In this document: positions 8,623 through 17,191 of the stretch, piece by piece
Position numbering within the stretch: position 1 is the stretch's first letter
Layout: every line of letters starts with the position of its first letter
From: Gryganskiella cystojenkinii
Taxonomy: Eukaryota; Mortierellomycota; Mortierellomycetes; Mortierellales; Mortierellaceae
Assembly: GCA_015852425.1 (NCBI GenBank)
Contig: JAAAIG010000622.1
Coordinates: forward strand, 6,221 to 23,411
Length of the DNA: 17,191 bases
Direction of reading: 5' to 3'
The notes under the pieces: model-generated
Database searches by the model: none
Told to the model about the DNA's origin: nothing
What the model saw: only the letters and a program-made list of their open reading frames with translations
Translations under genes and position numbers: made by a program

Positions 8623-11600
8623 ATGGCCGACCTCGAGGGATTCCATCTCGCCAACCTCCTCCGCGTCACCTCCAAGGCCCAGAGGAGCGGACAATCATCA
8701 GACGTGTCGACAAACGATAAGGGCAAAGGAAAAGGAAAAGGAAAAGGCAAAAGCAGTCTTATCGACGATGACAACCATGAGGACGAAGACGATGGTGACT
8801 CGGTCATGCGTGCGCTGAACCAGGTCCATGAGGAATGGAACCGCAGCATTCTGGATTTCAAGGCCAAGATCGCGGCCCGTCATGAACAACAAAAGGACCA
8901 GGTCGTCTTTGACTCGGATTTCCCACCTCTGGAAGAAGAGGTCGAATACGGGATGGAGGACGTTGGTTTCACGTACAAGGCCCCGATCTGGCCAGACTTT
9001 AACGACGATAGTGATGACACAGAGACGATCTCCGAGTCTGGATCGATTCTGGATACACTTCTTCGCCCCTCGGATCAACATGCACCCGATTATGCGACCA
9101 TCACACCACCACCTGTTCTGCCACCTCGTGTAGACCAACAGCACGAGGATCCATATGCTTCCAGAGGCAGTGGTGGAGGCGGTCATGCCTCGGTCGTTGT
9201 GTATGACCGCGCTTGGTTGATTGGTCAATGCAGTACGCATGTCGAGGTCTTTGGTGATCCGAGCGCGGCGATGACCTCCAAACGATTGTCGATCGATATC
9301 TTTACCATCCTTCGATCTGATAAGCCAGGTATGAAATTGAAAACAAAATGCGCGAAAATAGTAGCCTAGAAATGCTAGTTCTACGTCTGCCTGAAAGTAG
9401 AGCGATTGCAATTGTTGTAGACTGACAGTGCGGATACTTTCTTTTTTCTTTTTTTTCGTCATTAGATGATGATATCCAAATCCAGCTGGTCGATCTTTTG
9501 GGATTCGAAAACTTTGAGTTTATCACAGCGTTGTTGACAAACAGGGCAGCGATCGTTAGCAACGTTATGTCGCAGGTATATGCAATAACATTTGCTATTG
9601 GCCGTATTAAGGAGAGAAGCGTCATCGGTATTGTTTATCTCGTGGTCTTTTAATCCTCATAATTATTCTTCTCCATATCTCTCTTTATTTTAGTCCGCAT
9701 ATAATCCCGATGTGGAGCTGCCCAAAAGCAACAAGCACGACAGACACGAGGTCTATCGCTCGGCCGTCGGATCCAACTTTACGGTCCAGACCGAGGATGA
9801 GAAGCTTGCCGCAAAGCTTGCTCGCAAGGAGCGCAAGAAGCATGGTGGCCGCGATGAAGGTGAGATTTCGTTGATGACTTTTTAAAAAATTCTGTGTGAA
9901 TGGTTTAAGTTGAAAGTATCGAATTAACCATTATTGTTGCTTCTGATATCTACAATAGAGGACGAGGCTGCGGTTTCATCTGCCATTTTAGGCTATGACC
10001 AGGAAGATCTCCGAAAGGCCCGCGAGGATCAACTTCGTAACAATGCGTCCATGCCCCTCGCTAGTTCTCAGCAGGTACAGTCTTTGGACTTCGCGGAGGA
10101 GCAGAAAACCTTGGGAATTTTTATCGTGGAAAACTAACCATTAGGCATTATGCGCATTGCATTTGCAACTCATATAGAGAACAAATTTTACCGGACCTGA
10201 TTACCCACATGTATACCAAGCCAGCAAAGGTGGCAACATGTTGACCACTTTCGGAAAAGGCTTTGCTCTGCCTCCTGGTACCACTCGTACCGATGAAAAG
10301 GTTTGTTCATTGAAAAAAATCTCGTACGATGCTGGAAAGAGAGACTTTGATAACTTACGACCTCTTTTTGTTGGTTCTTTAGGATTATGAGGAAGTCACC
10401 ATCCCTATTACCAAACAAGCTCCTCGCCGTGCAGGAGAGAAGGTCATAACTATCGCCGAGATGGATACCCTGTGCAGTACTACGTTCAAGGCGTACACCT
10501 CCCTCAACCGTATTCAGTCCATTGTTTACCCTGTGGCGTACGAGACCAACGAGAACATTCTCATGTGCGCTCCTACCGGAGCTGTAAGTACCTTTGATGA
10601 GATGAATAATCTATCCGCAGCTTGGATCCGCGTCTTTGCCTTTTCGTTATTGACATTTATTTGCGTTCTACCTGTACATCTAGGGTAAAACTGATGTCTC
10701 GCTGCTTACAATTCTCCGGACGTTGTACCAGCACTGCACGCCTACTCCTCGACAGGGCATCGATCCCAAGGAATACAAGATTGCGCGGAACGACTTCAAG
10801 ATTGTCTTTGTGGCACCCATGAAGGCTCTCGCGGCTGAAATTGTGCGCAAGTTCAGTTCTCGACTGAAATGGCTCGGGGTCGAGGTGCGCGAATTGACAG
10901 GAGATATGCAACTCACCAAAGCCGAAATCGCCAACACTCAGATTATTGTCACGACCCCCGAGAAGTGGGATGTGGTGACACGTAAGAGCACTGGAGACGT
11001 CGAGTTAGCACAAAAGGTGCGCCTGTTGATTATTGATGAGGTGCATCTGTTGCACGATGAGCGTGGTGCAGTTCTGGAGAGTATTGTCGCGCGTACGTTG
11101 CGACAGGTTGAGACATCCCAGTCGATGATCCGTATTGTGGGTTTGTCGGCCACATTACCCAACTACGTGGATGTGGCGTCTTTCTTGAGAGTCAACCCTT
11201 ACCAGGGTCTGTTCTACTTCGATGGTGGATTCCGACCTGTTCCTTTGGAGCAGCATTTCTGCGGTGTCCGAGGAAAATACGGCTCTTCGACTTATACCCG
11301 AGGTCTGGACCAAACTTGTTATGACAAGGTAAAAAAAAAAAAAAATCTGCAAAGAGTTCATTATATATATTAGCCGAAGTACCCAAGTCTGTGCTGAGGA
11401 ACTCACAATCGTGTTTTGCGTGTTCTGATAGGTTGTCGATTTGGTCAAGGAGGGCCATCAGGTCATGGTCTTTGTCCATGCTCGTAAGGATACGGTCAAG
11501 ACTGCTCAGATGTTGAAGGAAAAGGCGAGCGATGAGAACGAACTCGAGTTCTTTGATACCTCGCATGACCCTCAGCATGATTTGAAAAAGCGAGATCTCG

Positions 11601-14600
11601 CCCGGTCCAAGAACAGGGAGATGAAAGAGCTCTACAACTATGGTTTTGGAATCCATCACGCAGGTATGCTCCGAACGGACAGAGCGATGACGGAGAAGCT
11701 CTTTGCCGATGGTTTGATCAGAGTAAGTGCGCTGTTGCAATATTCAGACTTCTCGCAAGGGACTCGCATAACACTATTCGCAACCATCGACAGAAAGCCT
11801 AACATTTTGACTTTTTGGTAGGTTCTTTGCTGTACCGCCACACTTGCCTGGGGTGTGAACTTGCCCGCTTACGCGGTCGTCATCAAGGGAACGCAAGTTT
11901 ACAACACTCAGAAGGGTGCCTTTGTGGATTTGTCGATTCTGGATGTCATGCAGATTTTCGGTCGTGCTGGTCGTCCTCAATACGAGACTCACGGAGTCGG
12001 TTATATTCTGACCTCTCATGACAAGCTGAACCATTATGTTGCATTGATCACGCAGCAGCTGCCGATTGAGTCCAGGTTGGTGATGTTTTACTTTAGTTGA
12101 ATCAACAATAGATGGTCCCAATTATTGTTTTCTAACCACAGCTTGACACGTTCCACATTTCTTTTTTTAGATTTATTGAGAAGATGGTTGACAATTTGAA
12201 CGCAGAGCTGTCTCTTGGAACGATTACCAACGTGGACGAGGCCGTGACCTGGCTGAGTTACACGTACTTGTACGTTCGTATGCGCAAGAACCCTCTCGTC
12301 TATGGTATGGATCACACGGAACCAGCGGAGGATCCTCTTTTGGGCAAGAAGCGTCGTGATATCATTGTCGCTGCTGCCCGAAACCTGCACAAGGCTCAGA
12401 TGATCATCTACGACGAGAAGACTGGTTATTTGACACCCAAGGATCTCGGTCGTATCGCGTCCAACTACTATGTCTCATACAACAGTGTCAACACATACAA
12501 CGAGTTGATGAAACCCCGTATGACCGAAGCGGATGTCTTGGCGATGGTCAGTCGCAGTACCGAGTTCGAGAACGTCAAATCGAGAGATAACGAGCAATCG
12601 GAGTTGGCTAAACTCAAGGACCAGGCATGCCCATGTGATGTCAAGGTAATTTTCATTCGTTATTATTATGTTATTCGACTTGGTAATTCTTGACCGATAG
12701 CCCCAACGACTAAATTTACTACGTATACTTTCTCTCGTGAATAGGGTGGATTGGATGCCTCACCTTCCAAAGTCAACATTTTGCTTCAAGCGGCGATTAC
12801 TCAGGCACCTCTAGAGGACTTTGCTTTGGTCTCCGACAGTGCTTACGTGGCCCAGAACGCATCTCGTATCATTCGTGCCATGTTTGAGATTGCTTTGAAC
12901 CGCAGCTGGGGCCCCGTTGCGAACGTCTTGTTGTCTCTTGGCAAGTCTGTCGACAAGAAGATGTGGTCATTTGAGCACCCCTTGTCCCAGTTTGGCCTGC
13001 CCCGCGACATCATCGCGAAGCTGGAAGCCCGTACCCACCCTCCATCCATCGAGGATATGCGTGAGATGACTGTGAACGAGCTCGGCGAGCTGGTTCGCTT
13101 CCACCGTATGGGCGAAACCATCTCCAAGTGTGTAGATCAATTCCCCGTTTTACAGATGGATGCTCAGGTTGCGCCCATTACAAGGAATGTTCTTCGCGTT
13201 GCCTTGACGATTACTCCAGACTTTGTGTGGAACGACAGGATCCATGGATTCAACGAGCCCTGGTGGATCTGGGTCGAGGACTCCAACAACACGGAGATCT
13301 TGCACTCGGAATACTTTTTGTTGTCTCGCCGTCAGCTTGGTCAGCCTCAGGTGATCACGTTCACTATTCCAGTCATCGAACCCTTGCCGCCTCAGATCTT
13401 TGTCCGCGCTGTTTCAGACAAGTGGATTGGTGCTGAATCTGTGCATGCTATTTCTTTCAAGCATTTGATTTTGCCCGAGCTCTATCCCCCTCATACGGAT
13501 CTCTTGGATTTGCAGCCTTTGCCGGTTACTGCATTGCAGAACGATGTTCTCGAGGAGATTTGCTTGAAGCGGTTCTCGCACTTCAACCCGGTCCAAACCC
13601 AGATCTTCCATACTCTGTACAACACTGGTCATAACGCCTTGATCGGCGCGCCTACAGGGTCAGGAAAGACTGTCGCTGCTGAGCTGGCAATGTGGTGGGC
13701 ATTCAAGGATCAACCTGGAAGCAAGGTCGTCTACATTGCGCCCATGAAGGCTTTGGTTCGTGAGCGTGTCACTGATTGGACTGCCCGTCTTGTCGGTCCG
13801 ATGAACAAGAAGTTGGTCGAGTTGACGGGTGATGTCACTCCTGATATCAAGTCGATCGAGAGTGCGGACATTATTATTACGACCCCCGAAAAGTGGGATG
13901 GTATCAGTCGCAACTGGCAGACCCGCCCCTACGTCCAGAAGGTGTCTCTGGTCATTATCGATGAGATCCATTTGCTAGGCGGCGATCGTGGTCCGATTCT
14001 GGAGGTCATTGTCTCCCGAATGAACTATATCGGCGCTCAGTTGAACAAGCGAATCCGTCTCGTCGGACTCTCTACAGCATTGGCGAATGCGCACGACCTT
14101 GCGGATTGGCTTGGAATCCAAGAAGTCGGACTCTTCAATTTTAGACACTCTGTGCGTCCGGTTCCTCTGGAGATTTATATTGATGGATTCCCTGGAAAGC
14201 ACTACTGCCCGCGTATGGCGACCATGAATAAGCCCACGTATGCCGCCATCAAGACCCATTCGCCCAGCCAGCCTGTCATTGTCTTTGTCTCATCTCGTCG
14301 TCAGACCCGTCTCACAGCTCAGGATCTAATTGCTTATTGTGCTATGGAGGATAACCCACGTCGATTCTTGCACATGCCCGAAGAGGATCTCGAGATTCTC
14401 TTGAGCAAGGTTCAGGACTCGAGCTTGAAACTGTCGCTCGGGTTCGGTATCGGACTCCATCATGCGGGTCTGCCCGAAGGTGATCGCAAGCTGGTCGAGG
14501 AGCTGTTTGTGAGCACCAAGATCCAAATCTTGATCGCAACCAGTACGTTGGCCTGGGGTGTGAACTTCCCCGCCCATTTGGTCGTGATCAAGGGAACCGA

Positions 14601-16200
14601 GTTTTATGACGCCAAGACTCGAACCTATGTTGATTTCCCGATCACGGATGTCTTGCAGATGATGGGACGTGCTGGTCGTCCCCAATTCGATCAGGAGGGT
14701 GTCGCAAGGATTTTCGTACACGATGCCAAGAAGAATTTTTACAAGAAATTCTTGCACGAGCCCTTCCCTGTCGAGTCGTCCCTGCACCTGCATCTGGACG
14801 ATCATTTGAACGCCGAGATTGTCAGTGGTACGATCAAGTCCAAGCAGGATGCGATGGATTATCTGACCTGGACTTATTTCTACCGTCGACTCCAGATGAA
14901 CCCCAGTTACTATGGTGTCGAGGATTTGACGCCTAGTGGTGTCAACACCTTCTTGTCGGACCTGATTGAAAAATCGATAAGTAAACTGGAGCGATCAAGC
15001 TGTGTGGAGGTCACGGACGAGGTCGAGATTGAGCCGACTGCCCTGGGCAAGATTTGTTCGTTCTATTACCTGATGCATCCGACCATTCGTCACCTCGAGG
15101 ACCATATCAAGCACGATTCGACGTATGAGGATCTGTTGATGATTCTCTGTGGTGCAACCGAGTATGCCGAGTTGCCTGTCCGTCACAACGAAGATCTTGT
15201 GAACAAGGAATTGGAGAAGGAATTGCCATTGTTGATCGACTCGTCCATGACATACGAGAGCCCGCACGCGAAATCGTTCCTGTTGTTGCAGGCGTACTTT
15301 GAGCGTATCCGAAACTTGCCTGTGGCGGATTTCATTACGGATACCGTCTCGGTTCTGGATCAGGCTGTTCGTGTTCTTCAGGCCATGATTGATATCACCG
15401 CCGAGAAGGGAATGCTTCAGCCTTGCTTGTCTGTCATGAACATCTTGCAGTCGGTCAAGCAAGCCCGTTGGAGAGACGAGTCTCTGTTGACGTTGCCCAG
15501 AGTGGAGCGTTACATGCTGCCGACCTTAACCGCGACGACTCAGGGAGGCCGCCAGAGAACCAACAAGAAGGGTCCTGCTGGTACGAACAACAAGACAAAG
15601 ACGATCGAGCGACTCTTTGATCTGACCTCGATGTCTGAGCAGGAAGTCAAGGCCCATTTTGGCAAAGTCCAGGCATTGTCGCCTGCACATTTGAACGATA
15701 TCTGGAAGGTGGTCGAAAAGTTGCCGTTGTTGCAGATCCAGACCTCGATCGAGACCGGGATCAAGTCCTTTTTGGTCGCTGGGTTGACGTACTCTGTCAC
15801 GTTGGAGTTGACTCGGGTCAAGAGACCAGGTGTCAAGACCTATGATGGTCGGGTTTACTGTCCCAAGTTCCCAAAGCCCCAATGGGAATCCTGGTGGGCT
15901 GTGTTGGAGAACCCAGAGGCCGGCGAGCAAGACTTGGCAAGTGCTAGTATCCTCGGCGCCGAGGCCGATGTTGCCTCTTCCAACCCAGTCAAAATGGCCG
16001 ATGCGGAATTGGTCGCGTTGAAGCGCGTGAATATGCGCACTGGACCTCAGGGATCGTTCTTGAACAAGGTGACGACCAAGATGGTGTTTGTGGCGCCAAA
16101 GAGGGCTGGTCGTCATGTCTGGAAGTTGCACTTGTACTCGGATGGTTATTTGGGTATGGACCAGACTGTTGATTTGCAGTTCGATGTCGTCTCTGCTTAA
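8623..16200 (+). CDS. ASCC3: ASCC3/Slh1-type tandem Ski2-like RNA helicase (11 exons)
   Basis: Exons: 8623-9328, 9466-9575, 9694-9859, 9959-10074, 10178-10300, 10383-10583, 10684-11328, 11432-11722, 11822-12075, 12171-12645 and 12745-16200. They total 6543 nt, or 2180 residues; human ASCC3 is about 2202 and yeast Slh1 about 1967. Cassette 1 has APTGAGKT (470-477), DEVH (592-595) and [10 protein letters not shown] (830-839). Cassette 2 has APTGSGKT (1331-1338), DEIH (1435-1438) and [10 protein letters not shown] (from 1667). A Sec63-like region follows each cassette. Both cassettes keep catalytic motifs, and long stretches match ASCC3 ([32 protein letters not shown]), which separates it from Brr2, whose second cassette is inactive. 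The first 190 or so residues are low-complexity and divergent; the helical N-terminal part resumes around [13 protein letters not shown]. Family members drive the RQT/ASC-1 complex that splits collided ribosomes; human ASCC3 also acts in alkylation repair. The start is the first in-frame ATG after an ATG-free leader. Confidence 0.96.
8719..8751 (+). repeat. Lys-Gly dipeptide repeat near the helicase N-terminus
   Basis: A GGAAAA-type hexanucleotide repeat encodes alternating Lys and Gly from residue 33 to 43. A strongly acidic stretch ([12 protein letters not shown]) follows a few residues later. The basic-then-acidic tract is probably disordered. It could contact RNA or ribosomes or act in nuclear import, but no defined motif proves this. 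The repetitive DNA suggests slippage-driven length variation between strains. Confidence 0.8.
10584..10683 (+). other. ASCC3-like intron 6, interrupting the first Walker A codons
   Basis: The donor GTAAGT follows the GCT (Ala474) codon and the acceptor AG is at 10682-10683, directly before GGT-AAA-ACT (Gly475, Lys476, Thr477). The phase-0 intron thus splits the P-loop APTGA/GKT of cassette 1. The 100-nt length is not a multiple of three. Retention would shift the frame and remove the catalytic lysine. Confidence 0.85.
11331..11345 (+). repeat. 15-nt poly-A run at the 5' splice site of ASCC3-like intron 7
   Basis: Exon 7 ends at 11328. The intron starts GT and continues with 15 A residues, giving a GTAAAA donor instead of GTAAGT. 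The homopolymer covers donor positions +3 onward. If the intron is retained, the frame runs through Lys codons and stops at a TAG near 11372, truncating the protein inside cassette 1. Confidence 0.85.
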
Positions 16201-16244
16201 AGCAAGTAAATAAGTAAGCATGATCGTTGTTTTGCGACGACAAA

Positions 16245-16250
16245 AATAAA
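16245..16250 (+). terminator. AATAAA polyadenylation signal of the ASCC3-like gene
   Basis: A canonical AATAAA lies 45 nt after the stop codon (16198-16200), following A-rich AAATAA and preceding a T/G-rich stretch (TTTGTGTGTGTGC-like) around 16285-16300, the usual arrangement of a 3' processing site. A second AATAAA at 16681-16686 is too far downstream to be the likely main signal. Confidence 0.55.
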
Positions 16251-16365
16251 CTAGTTTAGGACTAAGATGCAATGCAAGAGAGTATTTGTGTGTGTGCGCT
16301 TTTGAATTTTGATGCAAGTTTTCTCGGTCCCTGAATTGGACGATTTTTTTTAGATATAAAGTTCA

Positions 16366-16382
16366 CACAGGGTTAACCTGTG
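16366..16382. repeat. 17-nt near-perfect palindrome
   Basis: CACAGG at 16366-16371 pairs exactly with CCTGTG at 16377-16382 around the 5-nt centre GTTAA, so only one pair of positions breaks the symmetry. It lies 166 nt after the helicase stop and about 116 nt after the AATAAA. It could be a dyad binding site or a small hairpin; no known element matches it in my reading. Confidence 0.5.
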
Positions 16383-16516
16383 GCGCAGAGCACAATCGTA
16401 TTTCGGCGCACGGATGAACAGAGGGTTATCCATCGATTATTTACTATAGCGCGTTGCACCCCCGCTTTTCTCTCCCTCCTCTTCCTTTGTTCGTGGCAGG
16501 ACTCCAAGTCGATAAA

Positions 16517-16583
16517 GTGATCTTAAGCTCCTCGAGATGATATCCACCAACGTGAGGTTGCCGGTTCAAATCCAGCAAGGACC
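16517..16583 (+). other. tRNA-like 3' half (possible type II tRNA relic)
   Basis: A perfect B-box, GGTTCAAATCC (16563-16573), forms a T-arm: stem GCCGG/CCAGC with one C-A mismatch and a canonical 7-nt TTCAAAT loop. Just before it, AAC/GTT (16549-16551 and 16557-16559) can form a variable-arm hairpin with loop GTGAG, as in Leu/Ser tRNAs. Further upstream CTTAAG (16522-16527) resembles the tRNA-Leu(UAA) anticodon loop, with GTGAT and ATC(C)AC able to pair if about 13 nt are an intron. No proper D-arm, A-box or acceptor-stem partner is visible. I therefore call it a relic or chance resemblance, not a working tRNA. Confidence 0.25.
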
Positions 16584-17035
16584 TGAACATTTACTACTAC
16601 AACAAGATCTTACGGAACTAGAATACTACGGCAAGAACCCAAGTGGCTGGAGACTCGAAGGATCAGGAGTCAGTGACCCAAATAAAACACTTCCGAGTTG
16701 TTCATATTACCCATAAAAGGATTGAAAAATAACATATCTTCGCTGCGGAAGAGGTGCTTGGTTCTTTTGTTATTTTCGTCCGGAAGGTCAACTTGGGAAA
16801 TTTTCGACGAGTCACTAACTTTAAATACGACAGCGCCGCGCCCAAAAGCTAAAAGAGAAGACAGTCCAGGGCAGGGTTCCTACATTATTGATCTTTTTCT
16901 TTCTTCCTCTTTCACTTGCTTCTTTCCACTGACCTTACAATTTCCTTTCCTGCATTTTTCCTTCTTCTCTCTTGATCGTAATCCTTTTAGAAACGAAACT
17001 ATCCATTCCCATACAAGAAAAGCGCCTCTTTCTAA

Positions 17036-17158
17036 ATGGCGCAGCAACACCCCTTGTTCCGTAGTCACGAGGTCTCTGCGCTGTTGACGAAGGAACCTGG
17101 CTTGACCCCGACTTTGGAGGATGATCATTACTTTTTTTGCCAATTGCCTGAAGGATGG
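17036..17158 (+). CDS. First exon of an unrecognised gene (3' partial)
   Basis: ATG at 17036 follows a long T/C-rich stretch without any ATG, the same layout as upstream of the two large genes here. It opens a 41-codon frame starting MAQQHPLFRSHEV and ending QLPEGW, then a possible donor GTATTT at 17159. Continuing the frame past 17158 gives only hydrophobic, T-rich codons (VFIFFVCLFV), as expected for intron sequence. The peptide is soluble-looking, has no signal peptide, and has an acidic patch (LEDDHY). I do not recognise the family. The rest lies outside the window, so coding status rests on leader context and composition. Confidence 0.45.
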
Positions 17159-17191
17159 GTATTTATCTTTTTCGTTTGTTTATTTGTTCTG

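Larger units (their letters stand above)
16201..17035 (+). other. Intergenic region: ASCC3-like 3' end to the next promoter
   Basis: This 835-bp gap holds the helicase 3' UTR signals, a palindrome at 16366-16382 and a tRNA-like remnant around 16517-16583. From about 16890 there is a T/C-rich leader leading to the ATG at 17036. There is no ATG from about 16720 to 17035. I find no credible protein-coding gene between 16201 and 17035; the frame open through 16698-17087 has no matching family features and lies over pyrimidine-rich leader sequence. Confidence 0.65.

Noticed and set aside
8698..9462. Antisense frame of 254 codons opposite helicase exon 1
   Set aside because: It crosses an intron boundary of the sense gene, is dominated by low-complexity residues mirrored from the repeats, and has no promoter or start context.
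11723..11821. Reading the 99-nt intron 8 of the helicase as coding, since the frame stays open
   Set aside because: It has good GTAAGT and TAG splice sites, the stop TAG is formed by the acceptor itself, and removing it restores the conserved [16 protein letters not shown] sequence.
8623..16200. Brr2 (U5 snRNP helicase) as the identity of the large helicase
   Set aside because: Brr2 has a catalytically inactive second cassette. Here [12 protein letters not shown] and GRAGRPQ are all intact, and the sequence follows ASCC3/Slh1 throughout.
15526..16317. Antisense frame of 263 codons opposite the end of the helicase gene
   Set aside because: It mirrors conserved Sec63-region codons. It has no recognisable domain, and its start region is the sense 3' UTR.
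16381..16390. A-box-like TGGCGCAGAG as partner of the B-box at 16563
   Set aside because: It lies about 180 nt upstream of the B-box, too far for a tRNA even with a small intron, and no acceptor or D-stem pairing is visible around it.
16698..17087. Open frame of 129 codons before the last gene
   Set aside because: It lacks a good ATG start, reads through pyrimidine-rich leader as Phe/Ser/Leu, and overlaps the better-supported start at 17036 in another frame.

Overview
The window looks like nuclear DNA of a filamentous or early-diverging fungus. Its genes are split by short GT-AG introns, mostly 82 to 137 nt with one of 260 nt. The 5' leaders are rich in T/C and poly-T, and intergenic gaps are about 0.5 to 0.8 kb. 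A Mucoromycota/Mortierella-type genome is my inference from this architecture and from a full-length VWA8 gene; I did not test it by phylogeny. All recognised genes lie on the + strand. I found no CRISPR array, insertion sequence, viral gene or prokaryotic-type operon.

Layout: (1) 93-442 is the last exon of a type I methionine aminopeptidase whose 5' part lies outside the window. (2) 443-1173 is an intergenic and promoter region with many T-runs, a CACGTG box and a 10-bp inverted repeat. (3) 1174-8107 is an 11-exon gene for a VWA8-type protein of 1924 residues. It has three AAA+ modules, a propeller-like region, a glycine-rich linker and a C-terminal von Willebrand A domain. It includes a 23-nt microexon. 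(4) 8108-8622 is intergenic, with a second TCACGTG box and an ATG-free leader. (5) 8623-16200 is an 11-exon gene for an ASCC3/Slh1-type tandem Ski2-like helicase of 2180 residues, with both cassettes apparently intact. (6) 16201-17035 is an intergenic stretch with a poly(A) signal, a near-perfect palindrome and a degenerate tRNA-like 3' half. (7) 17036-17158 is the likely first exon of a gene I do not recognise, cut off by the window end.

Both large gene models were rebuilt exon by exon. Each keeps one reading frame across ten introns (5775 and 6543 coding nt, both divisible by three), and each junction reproduces family-conserved sequence. The genes do not form an obvious pathway. MetAP1 trims initiator methionine at the ribosome, ASCC3/Slh1 dismantles collided ribosomes, and VWA8 is known in animals as a mitochondrial AAA+ ATPase. 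The content is mostly conserved housekeeping sequence. The most interesting items are the complete fungal VWA8 with its inactive-looking first P-loop and microexon, the fragile intron sites in the helicase gene, and the tRNA-like remnant. I did not find a convincing previously undescribed system.
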